A DNA stretch of 12,941 nt from Acidobacteriota bacterium (GCA_021823305.1 JAKAOE010000005.1:1-12941); one strand, 5' to 3'; counted from the stretch's first letter, positions 1 to 7,756 are shown. The notes: generated from the letters alone by a model not told the origin. A program made the numbers and translations.

Positions 1-2
1 TT

Positions 3-743
3 TACCGGCCAACCTCACCGGGCGCCACGCTCTCAGCACCGCCCCGGATTGACTTTGGGGACGGCTCCTCGACAGCGGAGGATCTGCCCGCCGCCCATCG
101 ATATCAACCCGGGTCATATACGGTCTCGGTCACGGTGACCGACAGCAACGGAATGAGCGTGACGCGGCAAATAGCGCTGACGCTGGTTGCCGCGCCCTTG
201 GTCGTTCCTGCCGGCACACTCATTCACGCTGTGCTCGACGGCGCGCTGAGCACGAAGACCTCCCGCCCCGGAGATTCGTTTTCGGCCACCGTTACCGTTC
301 CCGTCCTGGTTGCTGGCAAGGCGGCGATAGCCGCCGGGAGCAAGATCACCGGGACGGTCATGCAAGCTAAGCGCGGTGGCCTATTCGGCGGAAGGGGTCT
401 GCTGCAGCTTCGCTACGACACAATCCAGGCCGGCGGCCGCCAGGTAGTGTTGCACGCAACCCTCGCAGCCGCAGGCACGCAGGTGGTCGGTCAAGCCGAG
501 GGTACAGTGACGAGCTCAGGCGCGTCCACAGCGCGGGACACGGCGGTGGCCGCTGGAGGCGGCGCCGCGATTGGAGCGGTTCTGGGCGGCGGTAAGGGCG
601 CCGCGAGCGGGGGCGCGGCGGGCGCAATTGGAGGATTGGCACTCGGCATGCTCGCCGCTCACCGCGATGTGACCATGCCGACCGGGTACGCGATCGAACT
701 GCGTCTGGACGGGCCGATCACCGTAGCGCGGGTTCGGCAGTGA
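3..743 (+). CDS. PKD-domain protein with C-terminal glycine-zipper domain (3' part only)
   Basis: The frame is open from the first complete codon at the window edge, so the true start lies upstream. The GTG at 135 falls inside a domain and is not the start. The visible 246 residues begin with the end of a PKD domain: DFGDGS at about 17-22, HRY at 32-34 and YTVSVTVTD at 39-47. From about residue 68 a second domain starts (VPAGTLIHAVLDGALSTKT, then RPGDSF), rich in beta strands. A glycine and alanine-rich stretch at about 185-218 looks like a glycine zipper, and a short beta tail follows. I recall such VPAGT plus glycine-zipper domains from acidobacterial envelope proteins; their function is not known to me. 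PKD domains are usually extracellular adhesion or spacer modules, so an exported protein is likely, but its signal peptide is outside the window. The lipoprotein gene begins 19 bases downstream, suggesting co-transcription. Confidence 0.8.
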   Translation, partial: YRPTSPGATLSAPPRIDFGDGSSTAEDLPAAHRYQPGSYTVSVTVTDSNGMSVTRQIALTLVAAPLVVPAGTLIHAVLDGALSTKTSRPGDSFSATVTVPVLVAGKAAIAAGSKITGTVMQAKRGGLFGGRGLLQLRYDTIQAGGRQVVLHATLAAAGTQVVGQAEGTVTSSGASTARDTAVAAGGGAAIGAVLGGGKGAASGGAAGAIGGLALGMLAAHRDVTMPTGYAIELRLDGPITVARVRQ

Positions 744-762
744 AAACCGAGCGGGGTAGCAA

Positions 763-3700
763 ATGCATAAATCGTGCTCGACAGCGTACGGCAAACTCCC
801 GGCAGGCACTGCTGCGTTGCGCCTGGCCGCACTCTTCTCCCTGGCTTCATTCCTCGCCGCGTGCGGCGGAGGCAGCAGCAATTCTACCGCCGCCCTGAAT
901 CCGGTCCCGGCCGTCGCGGGGCTTTCGCCGTCCTCCACCGTGGCGGGTGCCGCACCGCAAACGTTGACGATCTCCGGCTCCAACTTCCTTCCTACGAGCG
1001 TCGTGTCGTTCAACGGTGCGAGCCAAGCCGCCTCGTTCGTGAGTTCGAGCGAGCTGACCATCCAAGTGAGCGCGGCGCAGCAGGCAAGCGCCGGCAACTT
1101 CCCGGTCGTCGTGACCAACCCGTCGCCCGGGGGCGGAGCGTCGGGCCCCGTGGAATACACGGTCAATAACCCAGTGCCGGACATAACCGGCCTTTCGCCG
1201 GCCTCAATAAACGCTGGCGCGGCGGCACAGACGCTGACCATTCAGGGCTCCGGGTTCGTCGCTGGGACCTCCATCACCCTGAACAACATCGCGCAGGCGG
1301 CGACGTTTGTGAGCAGTACCGCGCTCACAATCCAACTAACGGCTGCGGATTTGGCGACGGCCGGCAACTTCGCCGTCGTCGCGACCAATCCATCGCCTGG
1401 CGGGGGAGCCTCCGGCGGCGTTAACCTTACAGTGAATTCCGGCCTGCAGGTGACTTCCACGTCTCCGACCAGCGGCGCGACCGGGGTCGCGGTCAATGGC
1501 GCGATCACCCTCCAGTTCAACCAGCTTCTGTCCCCGGGGTCGCTGGGCGCGGGCACGTTTTCGCTGACTGCGGGCCAACAAGTCTATCCGGTGTCCGCCT
1601 CGTACGACCCGGCAAACGACGCCGTTTCGCTCACCCCCGAGGGACTCTTTGCGCCCGGCGTGACCTACACTGTCACTGTCGCAGCGTCTTTGGTTTCCGC
1701 CACGGGCGCAACTCTCGGGAGTCAATACAGTTGGTCCTTTACAGCCGAACAGCCCGTTGCCGGCACGGCTACCGTGTCAGCCCCGCCCGGTGTCGATCCG
1801 ACTACCTTGGCAGTTGTCAATCTGGACGGCACAACCGCCTCCCCGACCGCCGCAGGCACCTTCTCTGCGTCGGTGCGTCCCATCGGCGAAACGCTGGTGG
1901 CGGCGATGGTGCCCGGGGAAAACTTTGGGCTGATGGCGATCGCGATCAGCGGCGAAAGTGGCACGACTCAGGCCGCCGCCGTGCAGGCAAACGAGAGCAG
2001 GCACGTATTTCGCCCGGCTGAAAGCGCCTCGCCGGCCGCCCGGGTGGTTTACGCCAAGAGGCTTCAGGTAACCGGCTCACGCGCGGCGGCCTCAGTTTCG
2101 ACCAACCTAGGCCTCGATTTTCGGACCACCGCCGAAGCGCTGATGTTTCTCAGCCCACCGCTGGAGGTCAACGACCCGAATCAGGCACTCCCGATCTTGA
2201 CAACGATTGCCGCTAATCCGGACACCCAAATTCTTGCCGAGGCGCTGGCTGCGGCATGGATGGAACCGGATCCCATCTCGGACCCAAATGTCATGGCTGC
2301 GCTCCATGCCGCAGTCCAGTCCACGCTGCTCGACCTGAACGCTGGGGGGCAGGCTGCCGCTGCCCTCGCGCGAGTGCGCGCGGCCGCGGCGCCTTCGGCC
2401 ACTTCTGGCAATGGAATTACGCTCACACCCAACTGCGTAACCCAGATCGGCGTGGGCGCCGCGTACACGTCCGGCATGCCCTGCCTCGATCTCGACTTCA
2501 TCAGTTTGACGCCAAGTCTGAGCGGTACAACTTATACGATCACCGCGTCAGACTGCCCCAACTGCGCCACGGATTGGATTGGACGTGTTGCCCCGATCAC
2601 GGAGCACCAGCCTACGTCTGGCCCGGCAGGCATCGCCGCCGTCGCAGAGCCAAGCGGCGGTTCTGGGAGCCCCGTAGGCCCCTACTCCCCTGATTGTACG
2701 GTTGCCGCCACCTCGAAGCAGGGCTCTGGCTGTCCGCCCCTGATATCAGTGCTCGGGAAGCCGTGGGCAGATGCGCTCGATGTCAGCGGCGACGTCACGT
2801 CCATGGTTGACGCAGCGATTGGCCAACCGTCGGTCCCCAGTGCCTTCTTTCTCCCGTCCCAGGGCGGCAACTCGTACGTCGTGCGCTTTTACAGCGGCGG
2901 CTTCGCCGACGAAAGCGAGTCGCAAGCGGTTTCAGACGGCGATTTTACGAGCGGAGGGACCCTCGAGGCGCTAGCGCTGATGGAGAACGCCGCGGACGTC
3001 GAGTTCAACGCTCTCTCCCTCGTCCCCAGCTGGCCGCTAAGCTTATTGTCGCCGCTACAGCCAGGGCAGACGGAGGGAACCCTCCAATGCATCGAGCAAA
3101 AGCTTGCGCAGAACATTGGTCCCCTTGTATCGAGCGTTGCGGCCGGGGAAAGCGGCCCGCCAGCGGACCAGATCGGGAATGCAGTAAAAGCTGTTGCCAC
3201 CGCGGCCGAACCGTACGTGGGGTCATGCGAGGTTTCCGCAACGGCGGGCGCGCTCGTCGGAACCCTTCTGGACTTGTGGAGCAATGGCTTCGAGTCGGCA
3301 TTAGCGAAGGCGTCCAACGCCTCCGCTCTTGGACAGCGGATATTGGAACTCACCACTCGGGCTTCAGCGGTCGAGACCGGCGTCATCAATATTGCGGGTG
3401 TCGCTCCGCCACCTCCGGCGCTGCAATCGCTTACGGTTACCTGCCCGAAGACGAGTCTGCAGTATGGCCAGCCGGAGACCTGTGCCGCCAGCGGCACGGA
3501 CACTAGCGGCAATTTGGTTGCCGCGCCCCCTGTCGACTGGCAGGTATATCCTGCGACTTCGGGAACCGTCGGTCAGAGCAGTTCTCTGTCTGGCCAACCG
3601 ACCGTCGATATCGAAGCGGGTAGCGTCGCCGGGACGATTCAGGTGTCGGCGCAAGCCGGCAAGATCAGCTCGAACACGGTCGCCGTTTCCGTGGCTCCAG

Positions 3701-6700
3701 ACCCTCCGGCGCTGCTGGCTGTCGCGCCAGCCGGCACGACGGTCCAAGAGGGCAAACAGGTTCAGTTCACGGCCGAGGCCTTTGATAGCGCCGGGGACGT
3801 CGTGCCGGTGAGCGGCCTCGTCTGGTCGTCGTCGGATCAGGCGGTTGCGACCATCGACCCGACGAGCGGCTTGGCGCAGGCGGTCGCCCAGGGACAAACA
3901 GAAATCAAGGCCGCTGCCGGATCAATAACCAAGACCGTCGAGCTCAAGATTGCACTACCCGCGGTGGCTCGGGTGGATGTCGGGCCGATCGGCGACACGT
4001 TGGCGCCGGCCCAGACGCTGCAGTACCGTGCCGATGCGCTGGACGTGGCAGGCAACCTCGTTGCTGGTGTGGTGTTCTCCTGGCAGAGCAGCGACCCCGG
4101 CGTAGCAACCGTATCCTCGTCGGGTGTGGTGACCGCGGTTGCGGTTGGCAGTGCGGAGATAACCGCTACCGCCGCCGATGGAGTGGCTGGCTCGGCGACG
4201 GTGGTCGTCAACCCGCCGCCACCCCCATTTGTGATGAGCGCCGCCGCCGTCTGCCAGGAGGGTGGCCCGGCGATCGCTATAACCTGGGTGGCTGCAGGGG
4301 CCGAGAGCTACGACCTGTACCGCAACGGCAGCGTGCTCGTCCGCGGCCTGCTGAGCCCCTCCTTCCAGGACGCCTCCGGCCTCACCGTCGGCGACGCGCT
4401 TAGCTACTACGTGGTTGCCCATCTCGCGGGCGGAAGCACGATACAGTCCAACACCGTGTCAGTCACTCCCGAGGTCTGCGCAGTGACCATCACCTGGACC
4501 CAGCCGCCGCCGGCCACCATTGTTGCCGGCCAGCAGTTCACGATTGCTTGGTCCATCGCCGGCGCTAGCACCGCGCCCAGCTCGGTCACGGTGCAATGGG
4601 ACCCCAGCAATCCGGGCTCACCCTCGGATCCAGAAGGCGCCATCGGCTCCGGGTGCACCGCGCTCATGGATAGCTGTTCCGCCGCAGCCTCCGCGGGCGA
4701 TACGGCGAACCTGACCGCGCCTACAGAAGACGCCAGCGGCGCACCGTTGGCGGCTGCCCAGACGCTAACCTACGTCATCCACGCGGTAATCGGAGGAACT
4801 GATTATTTCTCCCCGCCCGCGCAGATCTCCAGCGCGGGCGGCACGGTCGCTTGGCAGGATAACTTTCGGCTTGACACCGCGCTGAATACTGCGCTTTGGC
4901 AGACGGACTCGCCGCTTATCGGCTCCGCAGCTTCTGCATTCGCCTCTACTCTGGAGCCGGCGCAACTCAGCTTCGATTCCCAGGGCATGGAGATGACCGG
5001 CGTGAACGGTTATTTCCAAATCGCCGGGATCCAGTCTGTACAGCAGCTGACGCCGCCGTTTACCGTCCACGTTGGCGTCATGGGCACAGCCGCCGTGGGG
5101 AACCCGTTCGTGCTCGGGCTGGCGAGCACCGACCTTTCGCAGTACATGCTTCTAAGCGGCAACCTGAACAGCGCGAATAATTACTACGGAATGTGGATCG
5201 CTTCGTCGGCCGATAGCGCTTTTGGAACCAGCCTCGGCGCACAACTTCAGCCTCCAACGCTCGCGTCGCTCGATTCAGAATATTCACTAGTGGTCAACGT
5301 TGACCAGAGCGGCGATGCAACCGTCACCGGCGAGACGGCGACAGGCACCCTCTTCGGGGCCAGCGGCTCGCTCCACATCGGAACCGGTCCCTTTTATCTG
5401 CTACTGCTGCAGCGCGAGGGCCTGCCCGCGCTCGCCGCCGGGCCCAATGCTGCGTACTGGAACTCGGTCAGCGTTGCGGATTCTGGCGGATACAGGGGTA
5501 GCGCGAACCCGAGTCCGGCAATTACGACGATCTCTCCCGCATCGGCCCTTGTAGGTGCGGCCGGCCAGAACGTCACCATCACCGGAACTGGGTTTGTACC
5601 ATCGAGCACCGTTACATTCAGCGGCGCTGCGCACCCCGCCAGCTACACGAGCTCAACTGTGCTTTCGGTCGTGCTGACTGCAGCGGATCTCGCCACTGCG
5701 GGCACATATCCAATTGTCGTGGTCAACCCCGCTCCCGGGGGCGGGGCGTCCCCACCCGTCGACCTCACCGTTGAGAACGAAAATCCCGCGCCGGCAATCA
5801 CCTCGCTGGCGCCGACCTCCATCGCGGCGGGAGCCGGCACGCAGACGCTAACCATCAACGGCAGTGGCTTCGGCGCCGCAAGCACCGTCAGCTTCAATGG
5901 CACCGACCACGCCGCTACTGCAACTAGTCCCACCCAGATTTCCATAGAACTCTCCGCCGCCGACCTCGCAATCGAGGGAACCTACACCGTGACCGTCACC
6001 AATCCCGCGCCCGGTGGGGGCTCAGCATCCGCGACCCTCCAGGTTAAGACGTCACCCTACTCAGGTTTTGTCGTTGCCCCCAAGCTGATTGGGGACGGGA
6101 CGGTCCAGAGCAGCGATGGTCGCATCGATTGCAGCTCGAGCGGCGGCTCCGCAACCGGCACCTGTACCGCCGACTACCCCGCCGGGGCTTCGGTTACGCT
6201 CACCGCCGCCGCCCTGAGCGGCTGGAGTTTCGTGCAATGGAGCAGCGCGTCGGCCCCCTCCTGCGTCGGCGCCAATCCTTGCACCCTAAACGTCACCAAC
6301 GCCAATCTCGCGCCGACGGCGCAGTTTCAGTTTGGCAGCATCACTTTCACCGTGCTGCATACGTTCGCGGGCGCTGCTGACGGAACTTGCCCGACCGGCG
6401 TAGTGGAGAGCGCGAAGGATGTCCTTTACGGCACGACAGCTAGTGGCGGCGCCGACAATAACGGGACGATATACGAATACGACACCACCGCGGGGAGTTT
6501 CCAGTCCTTGCATAGCTTCAACGGCCCAGCCGACGGCGATATGCCCCTGGGTGCCTTGACGCTGGGCGCCGACGGCCAGACACTTTACGGGACCACGGAA
6601 ACTGGCGGTGCCTACGGCCGCGGCACCGTGTTCGCCTTCGACCCGACAACTGCGTCATTGTCCGAGATTGAAGCGCTCGGAAACGGTGCGGGAAACGGCC

Positions 6701-7452
6701 TAAACCCGCAGGCGGGATTGGTTCTCGCATCGGACGGAACGCTCTATGGGACAGCCCGCGACGGTGGCACTAACGGTGACGGCTTGATATTTAGCGTCAG
6801 TCCGAACGGTGCCTACACGCCCCTCTACTCCTTCGCCGGCGGGCCCGATGATGGCGCCCAGCCGTATTCCACGCCGTTAATAGGCTCAGACGGGGCTTTG
6901 TACGTTACCACCCTGAGCGGCGGCAGTTCCGGCAACGGAGCCGTCGTCAGTTTGGTCCCAGCGGCGGCCAAGGATTCGCTGACCGCCAGCTTCGACGGGC
7001 AGGGTGCCTTCTCGGGGCTAGTCTCAGGCCCGAATGGACTCTTCTACGGTGTCAATAACGGCGGTTCTGGGTTCGGCTTTGCCTACAGTGTCGGCTCGGC
7101 AACCGGGTTGGCACACCTGCACGACTTTGCGGGTCAGCCGGCCGACGTGGCGCAGCCAGCAGGGGCCCTGGCCATCGGTCAAGACGGGGATCTCTACGGC
7201 GTGGCTGACGGCGGCGGGGGCAAGGGGTACGGCGCGGTTTTCCAGTTGGATCTTGCTGGCCACGTCTCGTTGATTTACCCGTTCGGATCTCCGGTTGCCT
7301 CCAATTCCTACCCCTTCCAAACGGGATCATTGACTCTGGGAGCGGACGGAGCATTTTACGGCACCACCTGTGGCGGCGGAGCCAACCAAGCCGGAATGCT
7401 CTTCCGGGTGACCGTGGGAGGTGCTTCGACCGCCGCGCCCACTCGCCATTGA
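763..7452 (+). CDS. Giant mosaic lipoprotein with TIG, Ig-like, ConA-like and GloVer repeat domains
   Basis: This 2229-residue protein begins with a lipoprotein signal: a hydrophobic stretch at about 19-33 and lipobox LAAC with the lipidated Cys at 34, followed by GGGSS. It should be exported and anchored in a membrane, probably the outer one. Domains in order (approximate residues): TIG 46-136 and 137-225; Big_5-like 228-332; unassigned module 333-880; three Ig-like domains 887-978, 983-1066 and 1067-1150, the last two Big_2-like (WSSSD..VATID, WQSSDPGVATV); FN3-like 1157-1240; Ig-like 1241-1360; concanavalin-like 1361-1572; TIG 1582-1671 and 1674-1761; InlB-like repeat 1768-1861; seven GloVer-type repeats 1862-2216. 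No catalytic motif is visible. A surface adhesin or polymer-binding role is inference from module types. The ATG has a GGGG-containing ribosome site about seven bases upstream and sits 19 bases after the preceding stop. Base composition is clearly less GC-rich than the purine genes on the right. Confidence 0.9.
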   Translation: MHKSCSTAYGKLPAGTAALRLAALFSLASFLAACGGGSSNSTAALNPVPAVAGLSPSSTVAGAAPQTLTISGSNFLPTSVVSFNGASQAASFVSSSELTIQVSAAQQASAGNFPVVVTNPSPGGGASGPVEYTVNNPVPDITGLSPASINAGAAAQTLTIQGSGFVAGTSITLNNIAQAATFVSSTALTIQLTAADLATAGNFAVVATNPSPGGGASGGVNLTVNSGLQVTSTSPTSGATGVAVNGAITLQFNQLLSPGSLGAGTFSLTAGQQVYPVSASYDPANDAVSLTPEGLFAPGVTYTVTVAASLVSATGATLGSQYSWSFTAEQPVAGTATVSAPPGVDPTTLAVVNLDGTTASPTAAGTFSASVRPIGETLVAAMVPGENFGLMAIAISGESGTTQAAAVQANESRHVFRPAESASPAARVVYAKRLQVTGSRAAASVSTNLGLDFRTTAEALMFLSPPLEVNDPNQALPILTTIAANPDTQILAEALAAAWMEPDPISDPNVMAALHAAVQSTLLDLNAGGQAAAALARVRAAAAPSATSGNGITLTPNCVTQIGVGAAYTSGMPCLDLDFISLTPSLSGTTYTITASDCPNCATDWIGRVAPITEHQPTSGPAGIAAVAEPSGGSGSPVGPYSPDCTVAATSKQGSGCPPLISVLGKPWADALDVSGDVTSMVDAAIGQPSVPSAFFLPSQGGNSYVVRFYSGGFADESESQAVSDGDFTSGGTLEALALMENAADVEFNALSLVPSWPLSLLSPLQPGQTEGTLQCIEQKLAQNIGPLVSSVAAGESGPPADQIGNAVKAVATAAEPYVGSCEVSATAGALVGTLLDLWSNGFESALAKASNASALGQRILELTTRASAVETGVINIAGVAPPPPALQSLTVTCPKTSLQYGQPETCAASGTDTSGNLVAAPPVDWQVYPATSGTVGQSSSLSGQPTVDIEAGSVAGTIQVSAQAGKISSNTVAVSVAPDPPALLAVAPAGTTVQEGKQVQFTAEAFDSAGDVVPVSGLVWSSSDQAVATIDPTSGLAQAVAQGQTEIKAAAGSITKTVELKIALPAVARVDVGPIGDTLAPAQTLQYRADALDVAGNLVAGVVFSWQSSDPGVATVSSSGVVTAVAVGSAEITATAADGVAGSATVVVNPPPPPFVMSAAAVCQEGGPAIAITWVAAGAESYDLYRNGSVLVRGLLSPSFQDASGLTVGDALSYYVVAHLAGGSTIQSNTVSVTPEVCAVTITWTQPPPATIVAGQQFTIAWSIAGASTAPSSVTVQWDPSNPGSPSDPEGAIGSGCTALMDSCSAAASAGDTANLTAPTEDASGAPLAAAQTLTYVIHAVIGGTDYFSPPAQISSAGGTVAWQDNFRLDTALNTALWQTDSPLIGSAASAFASTLEPAQLSFDSQGMEMTGVNGYFQIAGIQSVQQLTPPFTVHVGVMGTAAVGNPFVLGLASTDLSQYMLLSGNLNSANNYYGMWIASSADSAFGTSLGAQLQPPTLASLDSEYSLVVNVDQSGDATVTGETATGTLFGASGSLHIGTGPFYLLLLQREGLPALAAGPNAAYWNSVSVADSGGYRGSANPSPAITTISPASALVGAAGQNVTITGTGFVPSSTVTFSGAAHPASYTSSTVLSVVLTAADLATAGTYPIVVVNPAPGGGASPPVDLTVENENPAPAITSLAPTSIAAGAGTQTLTINGSGFGAASTVSFNGTDHAATATSPTQISIELSAADLAIEGTYTVTVTNPAPGGGSASATLQVKTSPYSGFVVAPKLIGDGTVQSSDGRIDCSSSGGSATGTCTADYPAGASVTLTAAALSGWSFVQWSSASAPSCVGANPCTLNVTNANLAPTAQFQFGSITFTVLHTFAGAADGTCPTGVVESAKDVLYGTTASGGADNNGTIYEYDTTAGSFQSLHSFNGPADGDMPLGALTLGADGQTLYGTTETGGAYGRGTVFAFDPTTASLSEIEALGNGAGNGLNPQAGLVLASDGTLYGTARDGGTNGDGLIFSVSPNGAYTPLYSFAGGPDDGAQPYSTPLIGSDGALYVTTLSGGSSGNGAVVSLVPAAAKDSLTASFDGQGAFSGLVSGPNGLFYGVNNGGSGFGFAYSVGSATGLAHLHDFAGQPADVAQPAGALAIGQDGDLYGVADGGGGKGYGAVFQLDLAGHVSLIYPFGSPVASNSYPFQTGSLTLGADGAFYGTTCGGGANQAGMLFRVTVGGASTAAPTRH
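898..1437 (+). repeat. Tandem TIG/IPT domain pair, N-terminal
   Basis: Two adjacent copies of about 90 codons encode TIG folds. Each opens with a P-x-I/V-x-GLSP segment, continues with AGAA-QTLTI-GS-F and ends with TNPSPGGGASG. The second copy carries LTAADLATAG, shared with the pair at 5506-6045. TIG domains are immunoglobulin-like and commonly act as stalk units in surface proteins. Confidence 0.85.
1759..3402 (+). other. Unassigned cysteine-containing module inside the lipoprotein
   Basis: Residues about 333-880 of the lipoprotein match no family I recognise. The first part looks beta-rich. From about residue 455 there are likely helices rich in Ala and Leu. A central part holds six cysteines at 558, 574, 598, 601, 645 and 657, including DCPNC; two more lie at 776 and 822. 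The rest of the protein has few cysteines, so disulfide bonding within this module after export is plausible. It sits between a Big_5-like domain and a run of Ig-like domains, so the flanking folds may act as spacers that present it. Confidence 0.5.
4843..5478 (+). other. Concanavalin-like (jelly-roll) domain region inside the lipoprotein
   Basis: Residues about 1361-1572 start with WQDNFRLDTALNTALWQ, the pattern that opens many laminin G or concanavalin-like lectin domains, and end with YWNSVSVAD, a typical closing strand. Between them lie beta-rich segments, including FTVHVGVMG and NYYGMWIAS. Such domains often bind carbohydrate. No glycosidase catalytic motif is evident, so I call it a possible binding domain only. 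Confidence 0.5.
5506..6045 (+). repeat. Second tandem TIG/IPT domain pair
   Basis: This pair encodes two more TIG domains (residues 1582-1761) that strongly resemble the N-terminal pair: AITTISPASALVGAAGQ-VTITGTGF, LTAADLATAGTYP and NPAPGGGAS in one copy, and LSAADLAIEGTY and NPAPGGGSAS in the next. The likeness across about 1350 intervening residues suggests duplication within the gene or reuse of a common module. Confidence 0.85.
6346..7410 (+). repeat. Seven GloVer-type tandem repeats, probable seven-bladed beta-propeller
   Basis: Seven units of roughly 45-54 codons follow the pattern L-hydrophobic-x-F-x-G-x-x-D-G-x-x-P, then DG-x-LYGTT-x-GG, then G-hydrophobic-F or Y. LYGTT or close variants occur in units 1, 2, 3 and 7 (LYGTT, LYGTT, LYGTA, FYGTT), while units 4, 5 and 6 carry diverged forms (LYVTT, FYGVN, LYGVA). 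Unit 5 is the shortest and lacks the D-G-x-x-P segment. The pattern matches what I recall of the GloVer family. A closed seven-blade propeller is inferred from the count and unit length. It forms the C-terminal head of the lipoprotein. Confidence 0.8.
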
Positions 7453-7572
7453 GCCACGTCCGGAGCCGTGGATCGAGGGCTTGGGAACCGGGCAGCGCCC
7501 GAACGGTGCAAGCATCGATAATTGCGCATCGCAGCGCGGCCTACGAGTAGCGCGACATCACGGCCGCGCCGC

Positions 7573-7594
7573 AAAACAGGCCCGAGCCAAGCCT
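7573..7594 (-). terminator. Candidate Rho-independent terminator of tRNA-Gln
   Basis: On the minus strand, 17 bases after the tRNA CCA end, AGGCTTG pairs with CGGGCCT around the triloop GCT. This is a 7-bp stem with two G-U pairs, followed after one G by TTTT. The U run is short and the stem modest, so it is a candidate only. Its position directly behind the tRNA supports it. Confidence 0.4.
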
Positions 7595-7611
7595 TGGACG
7601 CAGGGCGCGTT

Positions 7612-7685
7612 TGGCTGCCGGGCAGGGACTCGAACCCCGATAGGCAGATCCAGAGTCTGCTGTCCTACCATTGAACGACCCGGCA
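7612..7685 (-). tRNA. tRNA-Gln (anticodon CUG)
   Basis: The minus strand folds as a complete 74-base tRNA. The acceptor arm TGCCGGG pairs with CCCGGCA. The D arm is GTTC/GGAC with loop AATGGTA. The anticodon arm is GCAGA/TCTGC with loop CTCTGGA, which places CTG at positions 34-36. The variable loop has four bases. The T arm has loop TTCGAGT. The discriminator is G and CCA is encoded. The U1-A72 pair, G73 and CUG anticodon are glutamine features, so it should read CAG codons. It lies between the convergent lipoprotein gene and the zinc-ribbon gene. Confidence 0.96.
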
Positions 7686-7698
7686 AGGCCGCTCGAAC

Positions 7699-7704
7699 AT
7701 TATA
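7699..7704 (-). promoter_or_regulatory. Candidate -10 box for tRNA-Gln
   Basis: A perfect TATAAT is found on the minus strand in otherwise very GC-rich DNA, ending 13 bases before the tRNA 5' end. Transcription from the purine at 7693 or 7692 would give a leader of about seven bases. The region 16-18 bases upstream has no TTGACA-like -35 box (CGGAGC at 7722-7727), so strength is uncertain. It lets the tRNA be transcribed independently of the upstream operon. Confidence 0.55.
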
Positions 7705-7740
7705 GCGTGGCTGCCGCCGCCGCTCCGCACGCCGCCGCGC

Positions 7741-7754
7741 GGCCCGGGCGGGCC
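7741..7754 (-). other. GC-rich hairpin just after the zinc-ribbon stop codon
   Basis: GGCCC pairs with GGGCC around a four-base loop, starting two bases after the stop codon of the zinc-ribbon gene in its transcription direction. No T run follows, so it is not a standard Rho-independent terminator. It could stabilise the 3' end or assist Rho-dependent termination, or be chance in GC-rich DNA. Confidence 0.25.
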
Positions 7755-7756
7755 CT

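Noticed and set aside
135..743. A separate 202-residue gene starting at the GTG at 135
   Set aside because: The same frame is open to the window edge and encodes the DFGDGS and HRY parts of the PKD domain before that GTG, so the start is internal to a larger gene.
516..1241. A 241-codon minus-strand frame across the start of the lipoprotein gene
   Set aside because: It lies antisense to a gene with a clear lipobox and TIG domains and shows only reverse images of the repeat sequence, without its own motifs.
7453..7472. A short hairpin after the lipoprotein stop (CCACG/CGTGG) as a terminator
   Set aside because: The stem has only five pairs with an eight-base loop, and no T run follows on the + strand.
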